The position numbers and the translations under genes are program-made. The notes below the pieces were generated by a model. It was not told where the DNA came from. It did not search any database and worked only from the letters and a program-made list of their open reading frames with translations. Of a DNA stretch of 64,000 nt, positions 8,904-16,202 are shown one piece after another (the first letter of the stretch is position 1; the number at the start of each line of letters is the position of its first letter). The stretch is from Gemmatimonadota bacterium (GTDB lineage: Bacteria > Gemmatimonadota > Gemmatimonadetes > Gemmatimonadales > GWC2-71-9), in the NCBI GenBank assembly GCA_029863245.1, contig JAOTVV010000001.1:310001-374000 (forward strand), read 5' to 3'.

Positions 8904-9296
8904 ATGACGGATCCCCTCAAGAAGCTCATCGTGGTGGGAGACCGGGTCTTGGTCGTTCCGCAGGAAGGTGAGGAACGCACCAACGTGGGTCTGTACCTGC
9001 CGCCGACCGCGGTGGACCGGCAGGCTGTGCAAAGTGGCCGCATCGTGGCCACCGGTCCGGGGACGCCGCTGTCTCCGCCCGCGGAGCTCGACGCCGAGCC
9101 ATGGAAGATTCCGGGTGGCGAGGGACGGTTTCTCCCTATTCAGGCGCGCATCGGTGACTTCGCGCTCTTCTTCCGGAAGGCCGCCGTAGAGATCACGTTC
9201 GAGGGGAAACGCTACCTCGTCGTGCCGCAGGCGGCCATCCTCATTCTCGTCCGGTCCAAGGACATCCTCGACGAGCTCGGCTCCTCCGACCTCTGA
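8904..9296 (+). CDS. GroES-like (Cpn10 fold) co-chaperone family protein
   Basis: Residues 8-60 (KLIVVGDRVLVVPQEGEERTN, then GRIVATGPGTP) and 85-120 (ARIGDFALFFRKAAVEITFEGK, then YLVVPQAAIL) follow the Cpn10 beta-barrel. The segment where GroES carries its mobile loop is short, and about 25 extra residues lie in the middle. At 130 residues it is longer than GroES (about 97). It has no groEL beside it. I infer a divergent GroES-fold protein that may not cap a chaperonin. It precedes a small membrane protein by 11 bases and is probably co-transcribed with it. TTTGAT lies 8 bases before the ATG, a weak -10-like element. Confidence 0.8.
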   Translation: MTDPLKKLIVVGDRVLVVPQEGEERTNVGLYLPPTAVDRQAVQSGRIVATGPGTPLSPPAELDAEPWKIPGGEGRFLPIQARIGDFALFFRKAAVEITFEGKRYLVVPQAAILILVRSKDILDELGSSDL

Positions 9297-9307
9297 GGCT
9301 CTCCGGG

Positions 9308-9535
9308 ATGCCGTCCGTCCCCCTCGCGGTCGTGTTCCTCCTCTTGCTCGTCGTGTTCCTGTGGTTCATGCGAAAGCCGGGCGGCTTTCGGCCGTCGCGG
9401 CCCGAGTCGGCGGCCCAGGATCCGGAGGTGCTCGAGGACGCCGAAGAGGAAGTTCGCGATCTGGATGCCTTTGCCACCCCGGAGGATGCAGAGGACGACC
9501 TGCCGGACTGGGGGCCCGGCGCACCCCGGAGTTAA
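9308..9535 (+). CDS. Small single-pass membrane protein with acidic tail
   Basis: This 75-residue protein has one hydrophobic helix at residues 4-20 (VPLAVVFLLLLVVFLWFM), a short basic patch (RKPGGFRPSRP) and a very acidic C-terminal half (EVLEDAEEEVRDLD and on). The charge pattern predicts an N-out, C-in topology. I know no family. It lies 11 bases after the GroES-like gene. The minus-strand broken gene runs up to its stop codon. Confidence 0.65.
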   Translation: MPSVPLAVVFLLLLVVFLWFMRKPGGFRPSRPESAAQDPEVLEDAEEEVRDLDAFATPEDAEDDLPDWGPGAPRS

Positions 9536-9536
9536 C

Positions 9537-10918
9537 GCGGAGGCGGCACTCGGATCGGGGAGCTCGAAGTCACGTCGATGCACCCGTTCGGCGCCGATCA
9601 CGAGTGAATCGGAGACGGGTGCCGTCCCGGAGGCGCTCATCTGAAGCGTGAGTGTGGCGTCCAGCGGCATGCCGCAAAGGTAGTAGTAGCCGCTCTCATC
9701 GGTCTCGCTCTCGGCGCCGAATCGTTCTTCCCGCAACACGCCCCCGGACCGATACCACCGACTCCACCGTGCCGCGACTGCCGCGCCAGACACCGAGGCC
9801 CCCGTTTCGCGGATGCGAACGAGGCCCGCAACGACGCCCGAATCGGCGGGCAGCTCGGGACACAGCGCTCCGATGATCGACTCGACCGCGCGCAAGCGCA
9901 CTTCGACTCGAACCGTATCGCCCCGACCGAGCGTCGCGATGAATGGTGGCTGGACGTGGCGCGCGACATCGATGGCGGGATGACCCACGGCGAGGCGGTA
10001 TCGACCCGGCGCGAGACTGTCCACGGCGAACGCGCCGCGCCCATCGGTCGTCACCGCCCAGTCCGTTCCCAACAGATGCACGGTGGCAGCGCCCACCGTG
10101 GTGGCTGACGCCTCATCCACCACCACACCTTCCAATCGAGCGGTCGGAGCGTTCCAGATGGTCGAACCCGCCAACGTCTGCACCTCGTCCACCCACCCAC
10201 CTTGCTCGAGGATGCCAATCACGATCCATTCGCTGCCTCGTAGGCCATTGGGGAGAACCTGCCGCTCGCGATACCCGAGTTGCGGCATCCGAATCCACCA
10301 CTTCTCCACCATCCAGGGACCGTCCGGCAGCCGCCTGAATTGGACCGACCCACCAATGTTGGTGGCGTCGATCTCCCACGGGAGGCCACTGTACCGGAAC
10401 TCCTACTGCCGGAGCTCGGCGGTTTCGGCATCGAGCCACATCACACCGCTGATGTCGGTGACGTCCCGTCCGCGTACCGGCTCGAAGGTGAGCCCCACGA
10501 GCCCTGGACGTTGGCGATGCGGCCGCTCCACGGCGAGGCAGTGCAAGTCGGCAAACGCCTCCGAGAGCAGGACTCGGGCGTCCGGGGCCTCATAGACCCA
10601 TTCGGCGTCGAGGGTCTCCCGCACGTAGTTACGGTCGGCGAGCAGCTGCGGTGCCGCCGTCACGAAGGAGCTCCCCCGGTACACCCCCTCGCGGGTGGAC
10701 TCCCGGTGACGACGCTCGTCGAGCGATCGCGGATCGAGCTCCCGCTCGTACCGCACGATCCGATGGCGCAGTGTCCCTTCCCGCTCCGTCCAGACGACCG
10801 CCTCGAGGGCCTTGCGGGCCTCGTTCCAGAACTCGCCCGCCGCCACACCGACGCCGGGACGCACGCGGCACCGACGGTCGGCCTGGCCGTGCACAGGGCA
10901 AGGCCGACGCGCTGGCAC
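9537..10918 (-). pseudogene. Broken carboxypeptidase-regulatory-like domain protein (in-frame TAG at 10403-10405, both ends truncated)
   Basis: One reading frame carries the whole feature but is interrupted by TAG at 10405-10403. Upstream, 171 residues from GTG 10918 end in AETAELRQ; downstream the same frame resumes as EFRYSGLPWEID and continues through MVEKWWIRMP. A change from TTG or a similar Leu codon would produce this amber codon. Residues after the stop include a CarboxypepD_reg-like beta sandwich (ARLEGVVVDEASATTVGAATV, then FAVDSLAPGRYRL). The usual N-terminus of this type (signal peptide and a first regulatory domain) is absent: an upstream TGA in frame lies at 10927-10925, just inside the nucleoside phosphorylase gene. 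No native stop is visible at the C-terminus, where the frame runs into the antisense of the small membrane gene. I call it a decayed remnant. Confidence 0.75.
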
Positions 10919-10919
10919 G

Positions 10920-12251
10920 TCACGTCAAGGATTCCACGCCGCCCGCGGTGACCCGGTGTGAGACCAGAGGGAGGGGACTGTCGGGTCGCTCCGAGCCGAT
11001 CCGCACGGCGTCGTCGAGCGCGGCCATCGCCGTGCGGCATCCGGATTCGTCGCGGGCGTGCACGATCGCGATCACATCGTCGCGTTCCACCAGATCGCCG
11101 GGCTTGGCCGGCACGACGATGCCCACGGCTGGATCGATCTCGTCGTCGATCGTCTGGCGCCCACCGCCCAGAGCCACGACCGCTCGTCCGATCTCCCGGG
11201 CCAGGGTGGCGTGGACGTATCCTGGTGCCCGCGCACGATACTCGCGGACCAGCGGCGCTCGCGGGAGCAGTTCCGGTCGGTCGATAACCGCGGGATCACC
11301 ACCCTGCGCTTGGACGATCTCCGCAAACTTCTCGGCGGCCCGACCGCTGGCGAGCGCGTCGCGCAGTCGGGTACTGGCCGCAGCGCGGTCGGCATCGATG
11401 CCGGCGAGGAGCAGCATCTCCGCGCCCAGCGCGAGCACCACGTCGTAGAGGTCGGTGGGTCCGTTCCCGCGCAGCATCTTGACCGATTCGGCAATCTCGA
11501 GCGCGTTGCCGCACGCGTGACCCAACGGGCGATCCATCGCGGTCAGGAGCGCCACCGTCGGGCAGCCGCGCTCCTCGCCCAGTCGGATCATGGTGGATGC
11601 CAGGGCGAGCCCGCGGTCAAGCTCAGGCAGGAACGCGCCGTTGCCGCGTTTGATGTCGAGCACCAGACCGTTCAAGCCCTCGGCGAGCTTCTTCGACATG
11701 ATGCTCGCCGCCATGAGCGGGATGGCATCCACCGTGGCCGTGACGTCGCGGAGCGCATAGAGCTTCTGGTCGGCCGGCGCAATTTCCGCTGTCTGCCCGA
11801 CCATCGCGGCACCGATCTGCTCGACCTGGCGACACGTGGCCGCCAGCGAGAGGTCGACCCGGAACCCGGGGATGGCTTGAAGCTTGTCGAGCGTCCCGCC
11901 GGTGTGGGACAGGCCCCGGCCCGAAATCATCGGCACCGCCACCCCCACCGACGCGACGAGCGGCGTCAGCACAATGGACACTTTGTCGCCCACGCCACCC
12001 GTCGAGTGCTTGTCGACGCGTGGCGGCACGTGGTCGCCGAACTCCATTCGCTTGCCCGATGCACGCATCGCATCGGTCAGCGTCCCCAGCTCGACGTCAT
12101 CGAGCCCCCGCAGCACCACCGCCATGAGCAGCGCGGCCATCTGGTAATCCGGCATGTCACCAGCCGTGTAGGCGCGCACCACGAACCGCCACTCGTCTTC
12201 GGTCAACGACTGGCCGTGCCGCTTGCGCTCGATGAGGGTGGGCACAATCAT
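10920..12251 (-). CDS. Thymidine/pyrimidine-nucleoside phosphorylase
   Basis: This enzyme phosphorolyses thymidine, deoxyuridine or uridine to free base and (deoxy)ribose 1-phosphate. The family signature SGRGLSHTGGTLDKLQAIPG is complete, the phosphate loop is DKHSTGGVGDKVS, and the substrate-contact block SIMSKKLAEGLNGLVLDIK is present. The C-terminal alpha/beta domain is present (443 residues, normal length). Two starts are possible: GTG 12266 and ATG 12251. I chose ATG because AAAGGTGAG, a good Shine-Dalgarno, lies ten bases upstream of it and overlaps the GTG. It faces a divergent TPR-protein gene 38 bases away and ends one base before the broken gene. Whether it is DeoA-type or Pdp-type cannot be settled by eye. 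Confidence 0.92.
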   Translation of the reverse strand: MIVPTLIERKRHGQSLTEDEWRFVVRAYTAGDMPDYQMAALLMAVVLRGLDDVELGTLTDAMRASGKRMEFGDHVPPRVDKHSTGGVGDKVSIVLTPLVASVGVAVPMISGRGLSHTGGTLDKLQAIPGFRVDLSLAATCRQVEQIGAAMVGQTAEIAPADQKLYALRDVTATVDAIPLMAASIMSKKLAEGLNGLVLDIKRGNGAFLPELDRGLALASTMIRLGEERGCPTVALLTAMDRPLGHACGNALEIAESVKMLRGNGPTDLYDVVLALGAEMLLLAGIDADRAAASTRLRDALASGRAAEKFAEIVQAQGGDPAVIDRPELLPRAPLVREYRARAPGYVHATLAREIGRAVVALGGGRQTIDDEIDPAVGIVVPAKPGDLVERDDVIAIVHARDESGCRTAMAALDDAVRIGSERPDSPLPLVSHRVTAGGVESLT

Positions 12252-12289
12252 TACTCGGTCACTCACCTTTCGGCGTCACTGGAGTCGTC

Positions 12290-13072
12290 ATGCGTGCTGC
12301 GTTCTCGGTCACCCTCATGCTCCTGTTGGGAGCGCCTGCCGTCGCCGCCCAGTCGTCGTACGACGAGCTGGTACGACGTGGTGACAGTCTTTCCCACGCC
12401 CTGGAACCCGCCAAGGCGCTGGAGGCCTACCGTGCCGCCTACATGGCCAATCAAACCTACGAGGCGATGTGGAAGTTCGCCGAAGCGCAGATCGATGTGG
12501 CGAAGCGGCTCGAGGACACGAAGCAGGCCAAGCTACGGGACAGCTTGTACAGCGTCGCCGAGATCTACTCCCGAGCGGCGATTCGCACCGACTCGCTCGA
12601 CGCCGAGGGGCATTTCATGCTCGCCAACGCGTTGGGTCGCCTGTCTCGAACCCGCGGTGGCAAAGAGCGCGTGCGCTTTGCCAAAGAGATCTACGAATCC
12701 GCGGCGCGCGCCGTTGCGCTCAACTCGGCTCACGACGGGGCCTATCACGTGCTCGGCGCTTGGCATGCCGAGGTGAAGCGCCTCTCGGGCATCGCGAAGT
12801 TCTTCGCGAAGACGTTCTTCGGCGCGGGATTTCTCGACCGTGCCAGCTGGGATTCTGCGGCGGTCAATGTCGAGCGGGCCGTGGAGCTGCGGCCGGAGTA
12901 TCTGTACCACCGGCTGGAACTGGCCGAGATCTACATCGACGTGGAGCGGTACGCCGATGCGCGGCGCGAGCTCGAAGCGCTCCTGGCGCTGCCGCCGACG
13001 AGTGACGTGTCGGATCCGCAGTACCAGTTGGAGGCCCGGGAGCTCCTCTCGGAGATTCGCGACCGGCCCTGA
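12290..13072 (+). CDS. Exported TPR-repeat protein
   Basis: This 260-residue protein has a signal peptide (MRAAFSVTLMLLLGAPAVAAQ) followed by TPR-like helical pairs: YDELVRRGDSLSHALEPAKAL, EAMWKFAEAQIDVAKRL, and near the end YLYHRLELAEIYIDVERYAD. The repeat FAKEIYESAARAVALNSAHDGAYHVLGAWHAEV resembles the TPR block of eukaryotic RMD1/FAM82 proteins, a similarity I recognise only loosely. GGAG lies a few bases before the ATG. It probably acts as a periplasmic scaffold; no enzymatic motif is visible. Confidence 0.78.
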   Translation: MRAAFSVTLMLLLGAPAVAAQSSYDELVRRGDSLSHALEPAKALEAYRAAYMANQTYEAMWKFAEAQIDVAKRLEDTKQAKLRDSLYSVAEIYSRAAIRTDSLDAEGHFMLANALGRLSRTRGGKERVRFAKEIYESAARAVALNSAHDGAYHVLGAWHAEVKRLSGIAKFFAKTFFGAGFLDRASWDSAAVNVERAVELRPEYLYHRLELAEIYIDVERYADARRELEALLALPPTSDVSDPQYQLEARELLSEIRDRP

Positions 13073-13077
13073 CGGCG

Positions 13078-13102
13078 CGGGACGACGACGTCAGTCGTCC
13101 CG
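13078..13102. terminator. Hairpin at a convergent gene junction
   Basis: The arms 13078-13086 (CGGGACGAC) and 13094-13102 (GTCGTCCCG) pair perfectly over 9 bases with a 7-base loop. The hairpin lies just after the TPR-gene stop on the plus strand and covers the last codons and stop of the YtxH gene on the minus strand. There is no run of T, so it would be a Rho-type or U-less end, or a 3'-end stabiliser. Confidence 0.45.
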
Positions 13103-13420
13103 ATGGAGACGCCGGCGCAGCTGCCGCTGCCGGCGCCGGAGTTCCCGCTCTGCCCCGTCGCGCCAGTCATCGAACTGCTCGCGCGCGTCGCCCGACACGT
13201 CGCGGATTCTGGCCTTCAACCGCCGTCTCGTCACATCCCCGCGCTCGGGTGCGAAGAGAAAAGCCACCCCCACGCCGATGAGCGCCCCAACCAGCAGTCC
13301 GCCGATGAATCCCACGATGCCGCCCGCGCCATTGTGTTCGGCAAGGGCCTCGAGTTCCTCCTGCTCCTCGTCCAATCCTTCCTCGTCATCGACGAGGTCC
13401 AGCTCTTTTTCGCGTGCCAT
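13091..13420 (-). CDS. YtxH-like membrane protein
   Basis: This protein has an acidic N-terminus (DLVDDEEGLDEEQEELEAL), one Gly-rich transmembrane helix (GGIVGFIGGLLVGALIGVGVAF), the YtxH hallmark FLFAPERGDVTRRRLKARI right after it, and a long basic amphipathic tail. I start it at ATG 13420, 109 residues, because GGGAG lies six bases upstream; longer in-frame starts at 13486 and 13519 add unrelated residues. YtxH proteins are small envelope-stress-associated proteins of unknown mechanism. It converges on the TPR-protein gene. Confidence 0.78.
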   Translation of the reverse strand: MAREKELDLVDDEEGLDEEQEELEALAEHNGAGGIVGFIGGLLVGALIGVGVAFLFAPERGDVTRRRLKARIRDVSGDAREQFDDWRDGAERELRRRQRQLRRRLHRDD

Positions 13421-13749
13421 GGTCGCTCCCAGGTATCCCGTCGTTGTCGTCCCGAGCGCAATGGTGCGCTCGTCTTCTTCGTCCATCACATGGCCCGGGA
13501 CAGGCTTCCTCCCGCTCACCCCTCACGAAGCGTCTCCGTTCCCCCCCCGCCGGTGTCGGTCGAGCCCGTGGGCCGGGTTCGGTTGGCGCAGCGGGTCCTC
13601 TCGCCCTGCCTCCTGGGATACTACTGAGTCAACGCTGCGACGTCGAGGGCGCTCCGACTCGTGCGAGCGACCGAGAGCGACGCCTCATCGCTCTTGCGTC
13701 ACTCCGGCAATCTCCCCTATGTTGCCACGTCTGCTACCGGGTCTTGATC
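13421..13749. other. Intergenic region between divergent YtxH and V4R genes
   Basis: The 329 bases carry no convincing gene. For the V4R gene, TTGCGT (13694-13699) and TATGTT (13718-13723) are separated by 18 bases and form a plausible promoter. A perfect 8-base hairpin, CGAGCGCA/TGCGCTCG with loop ATGG, lies at 13453-13472, upstream of the chosen YtxH start on the minus strand. It could be a regulatory hairpin in the YtxH leader, or coding if the longer YtxH start is used. Confidence 0.4.
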
Positions 13750-14301
13750 ATGGCACATGCACCCTATCAACGGGGGGTGGTTGGCATCGGCGCGAATGCG
13801 CTTCGTGTGCTCCGCACATCCCTCCTCAACGACCTCGGCGAGAACCAAGGCGCGACCCGTCTGCAGGAGATGGGATATGCGGCCGGGAACGAGGTGTATC
13901 AGTCGTTTCGCGAGTGGCTTCCGTCGTTCACCGACATCGAGGACCCGGCAGACCTCGATGCGTCCCTGCTCCCGGAGGTGCTCTCCGAGTTCTTCGGCGC
14001 CCTCGGCTGGGGGACCCTGCAAACCGAGCGCATCGGCGCGCTCGGGCTCGCGATCACTACGAGTGATTGGGCGGAAACCACGCCGACGGTAGGCGACGGT
14101 CCGGCCTGTTTCTTTTCGACCGGTATGCTGGCGAGCTTCCTGACGGCGTTGGCGGGTGGGGGCCCAATCGCCGTGATGGAGATCGAGTGCCGGGGTCAGG
14201 GTGACGCGCACTGCCGCTTTCTGACCGGATCGCCGGAGACCTTGGGGAACGTGTACGACGCGGTCGGTCGCGGCGAGGATTATCGAGCCGTTCTGCGATG
14301 A
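13750..14301 (+). CDS. V4R-domain protein
   Basis: This 183-residue cytoplasmic protein fits the V4R (4-vinyl reductase, PF02830) fold. It has an alpha/beta N-terminus (ALRVLRTSLLNDLGENQGATRL) and the conserved C-terminal block FFSTGMLASFLTALAG and MEIECRGQGDAHCRFLTGS, with the paired cysteines of ECRGQGDAHCRF. V4R domains bind small hydrophobic or tetrapyrrole ligands and are found in regulators and in bacteriochlorophyll biosynthesis (BchJ). Nothing nearby is photosynthetic, so the ligand is unknown. ATG 13750 is chosen because upstream in-frame starts lie in a region with no family similarity. Confidence 0.83.
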   Translation: MAHAPYQRGVVGIGANALRVLRTSLLNDLGENQGATRLQEMGYAAGNEVYQSFREWLPSFTDIEDPADLDASLLPEVLSEFFGALGWGTLQTERIGALGLAITTSDWAETTPTVGDGPACFFSTGMLASFLTALAGGGPIAVMEIECRGQGDAHCRFLTGSPETLGNVYDAVGRGEDYRAVLR

Positions 14302-14307
14302 CCGAGG

Positions 14308-14326
14308 GCGGGGGACGTCGCCCCGC
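14308..14326. terminator. Hairpin at a convergent gene junction
   Basis: GCGGGG (14308-14313) pairs with CCCCGC (14321-14326) around a 7-base loop in the 27-base gap between the V4R gene and the minus-strand phosphoribosyltransferase. There is no T run on either side. It is probably a shared 3'-end hairpin. Confidence 0.35.
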
Positions 14327-14328
14327 AC

Positions 14329-14868
14329 TCAATCCTTCTCCAGTTCCTCCAGCTTTGCTGCATACTCGGGACGGATGGTGAGGTGGCCGTCCACCACGAC
14401 CTCTCGGTCCCACGGAAGAATGATGAAGCTTTGGGTCTGCAGCGCGTGGTAGTCCGGCTCGTAGCCACCCGTCTTGATCGAGACCGCCGTACGGACCTCT
14501 GCCGGTGCGAGTTTGCGCACGGCGACCAGCGCGACCTTCAGCGTGTCCCCGCTGTCACATGTTTCGTCAACGATGAGCACTCGGTGACCACGGACGGTGG
14601 GCGGCGGGCCGGAGACGAGCGTCGGTCGACCGGCTGCCGTGCGCCGGGTGATCGACATGCCGGCGAACTCGCACCCCAGCATGGAGGCCACCACGGCCGC
14701 TGGAACCACCCCCGCCTTGGCGATGCCGAGCACGAGCTCGGGCTCGTAGTCCCGGGCAATCCGGAGCGCCAACGCCCGGCACAACTCGCCGAACAGCGGC
14801 CAGTCGACCTCCAGAACGTCCCGGGGACCCGACACAGCGAGAAAGTCACGCATCTCCATACCCATCAT
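14329..14868 (-). CDS. Phosphoribosyltransferase (type I PRTase fold)
   Basis: This protein has the PRPP-binding loop HRVLIVDETCDSGDTLKVAL (the usual V-D-D-x-x-x-T-G-x-T pattern with Glu and Ser variants), an upstream pyrophosphate loop region GIAKAGVVPAA, and the flexible-loop stretch SITRRTAAGRPTLVSG. Related proteins are annotated as xanthine/hypoxanthine-type phosphoribosyltransferases, but the base specificity cannot be assigned. Several ATGs lie at 14868, 14865, 14859 and 14853, all before RDFLAVSG; the first is used. It is divergent from a TPR gene about 100 bases away. Confidence 0.8.
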   Translation of the reverse strand: MMGMEMRDFLAVSGPRDVLEVDWPLFGELCRALALRIARDYEPELVLGIAKAGVVPAAVVASMLGCEFAGMSITRRTAAGRPTLVSGPPPTVRGHRVLIVDETCDSGDTLKVALVAVRKLAPAEVRTAVSIKTGGYEPDYHALQTQSFIILPWDREVVVDGHLTIRPEYAAKLEELEKD

Positions 14869-14969
14869 ACCCTCGCCACACGACCGAAACAACCTGAATC
14901 GGACACTGCCCCTACCGGTGGCCGGCCCCGCTAGGCGTCGGGCTGGCTGCACGTTATCTTCCCGCTCGA

Positions 14970-15404
14970 ATGGACTTCTGGAAACGCCTCTTCGGTCGCC
15001 GCCGGCATGTGAGCGTCCAGCCGCAACGACTGGACTACCTCAACGAGGCCCTCGCGCTGGAGCGACAGGGCGACTACGACGCCGCGCTGACCTCGTATCG
15101 CTTGGCGCTGCGGGATCATCCTGCCGACCTGCGGGTCCTCCAGAACATCGCCATCGCGTTCACGAAGACCAATCGTCACGACGAAGCCATCCGGCACTAT
15201 CGTCGAGCGCTCGAGATCGACCCGGACCTCGCGGGTGCCCACTACGGGCTGGGGTTCCTACTGCTCCGTCGTGGGGAGACGGAGCACGCGGTCGAGCACC
15301 TCCGGACGTTTCTCCAGCGTCCGCCGCGCGGACCCGACGCAGACAAATGGGTCGAGCACGCACAGCGGGCACTGCAACAGCTGGCCGAGGAGGGGCTTTC
15401 CTGA
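14970..15404 (+). CDS. TPR-repeat protein
   Basis: This 144-residue protein begins with MDFWKRLFGRRR, an amphipathic basic head that could touch the membrane. It then has three TPR units: LNEALALERQGDYDAALTSY, VLQNIAIAFTKTNRHDEAIR and AHYGLGFLLLRRGETEHAVE. The canonical TPR residues Gly8, Ala20 and Pro32 are present. No Shine-Dalgarno is seen; TATCTT ends 9 bases before the ATG, so the message may be leaderless. Its stop overlaps the CTG start of the next gene, so the two are probably translated together. Confidence 0.85.
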   Translation: MDFWKRLFGRRRHVSVQPQRLDYLNEALALERQGDYDAALTSYRLALRDHPADLRVLQNIAIAFTKTNRHDEAIRHYRRALEIDPDLAGAHYGLGFLLLRRGETEHAVEHLRTFLQRPPRGPDADKWVEHAQRALQQLAEEGLS

Positions 15405-16144
15405 AGCGCTGGCTTGCCATCGCGGCGTGCACGGCCGCGTGTTCCCAGATCGTCGGGGATTTCGATCGCATCGTTGCCATCGAGATCCTGGGTGCCACCA
15501 CGCGGACGGTCGAAGAGGGCGACACGGTGCGCCTCGCAGCCCGGGCCGTGAGCGCCGCCGGCGCCATCGTGCCCGAGGCAGCGATCGTGTGGGGCCTTTT
15601 GGACGTCGACTCGGGCCAGGTGGGGTTCACGATCGAGAGCGAAACGGGGTTGGTGACGGCCATCGCGCCTGGCTCCGGACGCGTTCGGGCCCGCGTCGAC
15701 GAGCTCACCTCCGGGACTGTGGTCGTGACCGTCAGTGCGGCCCCTGACTCGGTGGGTCCTCAAGGGGCGACCCAAGTCACGGTGGACTCCACAGCCACAA
15801 TCTCGCCCGCACTGGTTGTGGGGGTGGTGGACCTCACGACGAACCCCGGAGCGCCACTCGCGCTGGCCGGGAAGCTGGTGCATTTTGTCACGATCGATCC
15901 GGTTCCGGGATCGGCCGCTGCCGACGGCTTCTTCCTGAGCGTGTCCGGCGCAGGCCCCGGCACCGATCCGCATCGGGTGGTGGTTACAACCGGCACCGAT
16001 GGACTGGCGAGCGTGGTCGTTGCGCGCCAAACCGGGGTGCCGCAACCCGACACCGCGTCGATCGACGCCGTGGCCCTCACCGCCCGTGGCGATACGATCG
16101 CAGGATCGCCGGTCAGATTTTTGGTGGTGTTCGAGAACAATTGA
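15401..16144 (+). CDS. Ig-like (BIG_2-type) lipoprotein, apparently with a CTG start
   Basis: This 247-residue secreted protein has the lipoprotein signal KRWLAIAACTAAC, then a bacterial Ig-like group-2 domain (ATTRTVEEGDTVRLAARAVS, then ETGLVTAIAPGSGRVRARVD) and a second beta domain. No ATG, GTG or TTG fits: the only earlier in-frame starts lie deep inside the TPR gene, in a stretch unrelated to the product. The codon that places the signal peptide correctly is CTG 15401. It is preceded by GGAGGGG at proper spacing and overlaps the TPR stop as CTGA, mirroring the ATGA and GTGA overlaps seen elsewhere in this window. The protein is probably a surface or periplasmic adhesion-type domain. Certainty is good for the frame, moderate for the start. 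Confidence 0.78.
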   Translation: MKRWLAIAACTAACSQIVGDFDRIVAIEILGATTRTVEEGDTVRLAARAVSAAGAIVPEAAIVWGLLDVDSGQVGFTIESETGLVTAIAPGSGRVRARVDELTSGTVVVTVSAAPDSVGPQGATQVTVDSTATISPALVVGVVDLTTNPGAPLALAGKLVHFVTIDPVPGSAAADGFFLSVSGAGPGTDPHRVVVTTGTDGLASVVVARQTGVPQPDTASIDAVALTARGDTIAGSPVRFLVVFENN

Positions 16145-16202
16145 CGCCGGAGCTGCAGGGTCCGAAGAGAGCCCGGTCCCGACGGGCTCGAGGAGGTTTG
16201 CC

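Noticed and set aside
9212-9536. Extension of the broken gene's frame across the small membrane protein and GroES-like genes
   Set aside because: The frame is antisense to two supported genes and its composition there is shadow-like; the remnant most likely ends near 9537.
10403-10405. TAG read as pyrrolysine
   Set aside because: No pyl genes or methanogenic context are visible, and the gene is truncated at both ends. A simple nonsense mutation is the better explanation.
13453-13472. Hairpin CGAGCGCA/TGCGCTCG as a terminator
   Set aside because: It lies upstream of both divergent genes, so no transcript ends there. It was kept only as a possible leader structure.
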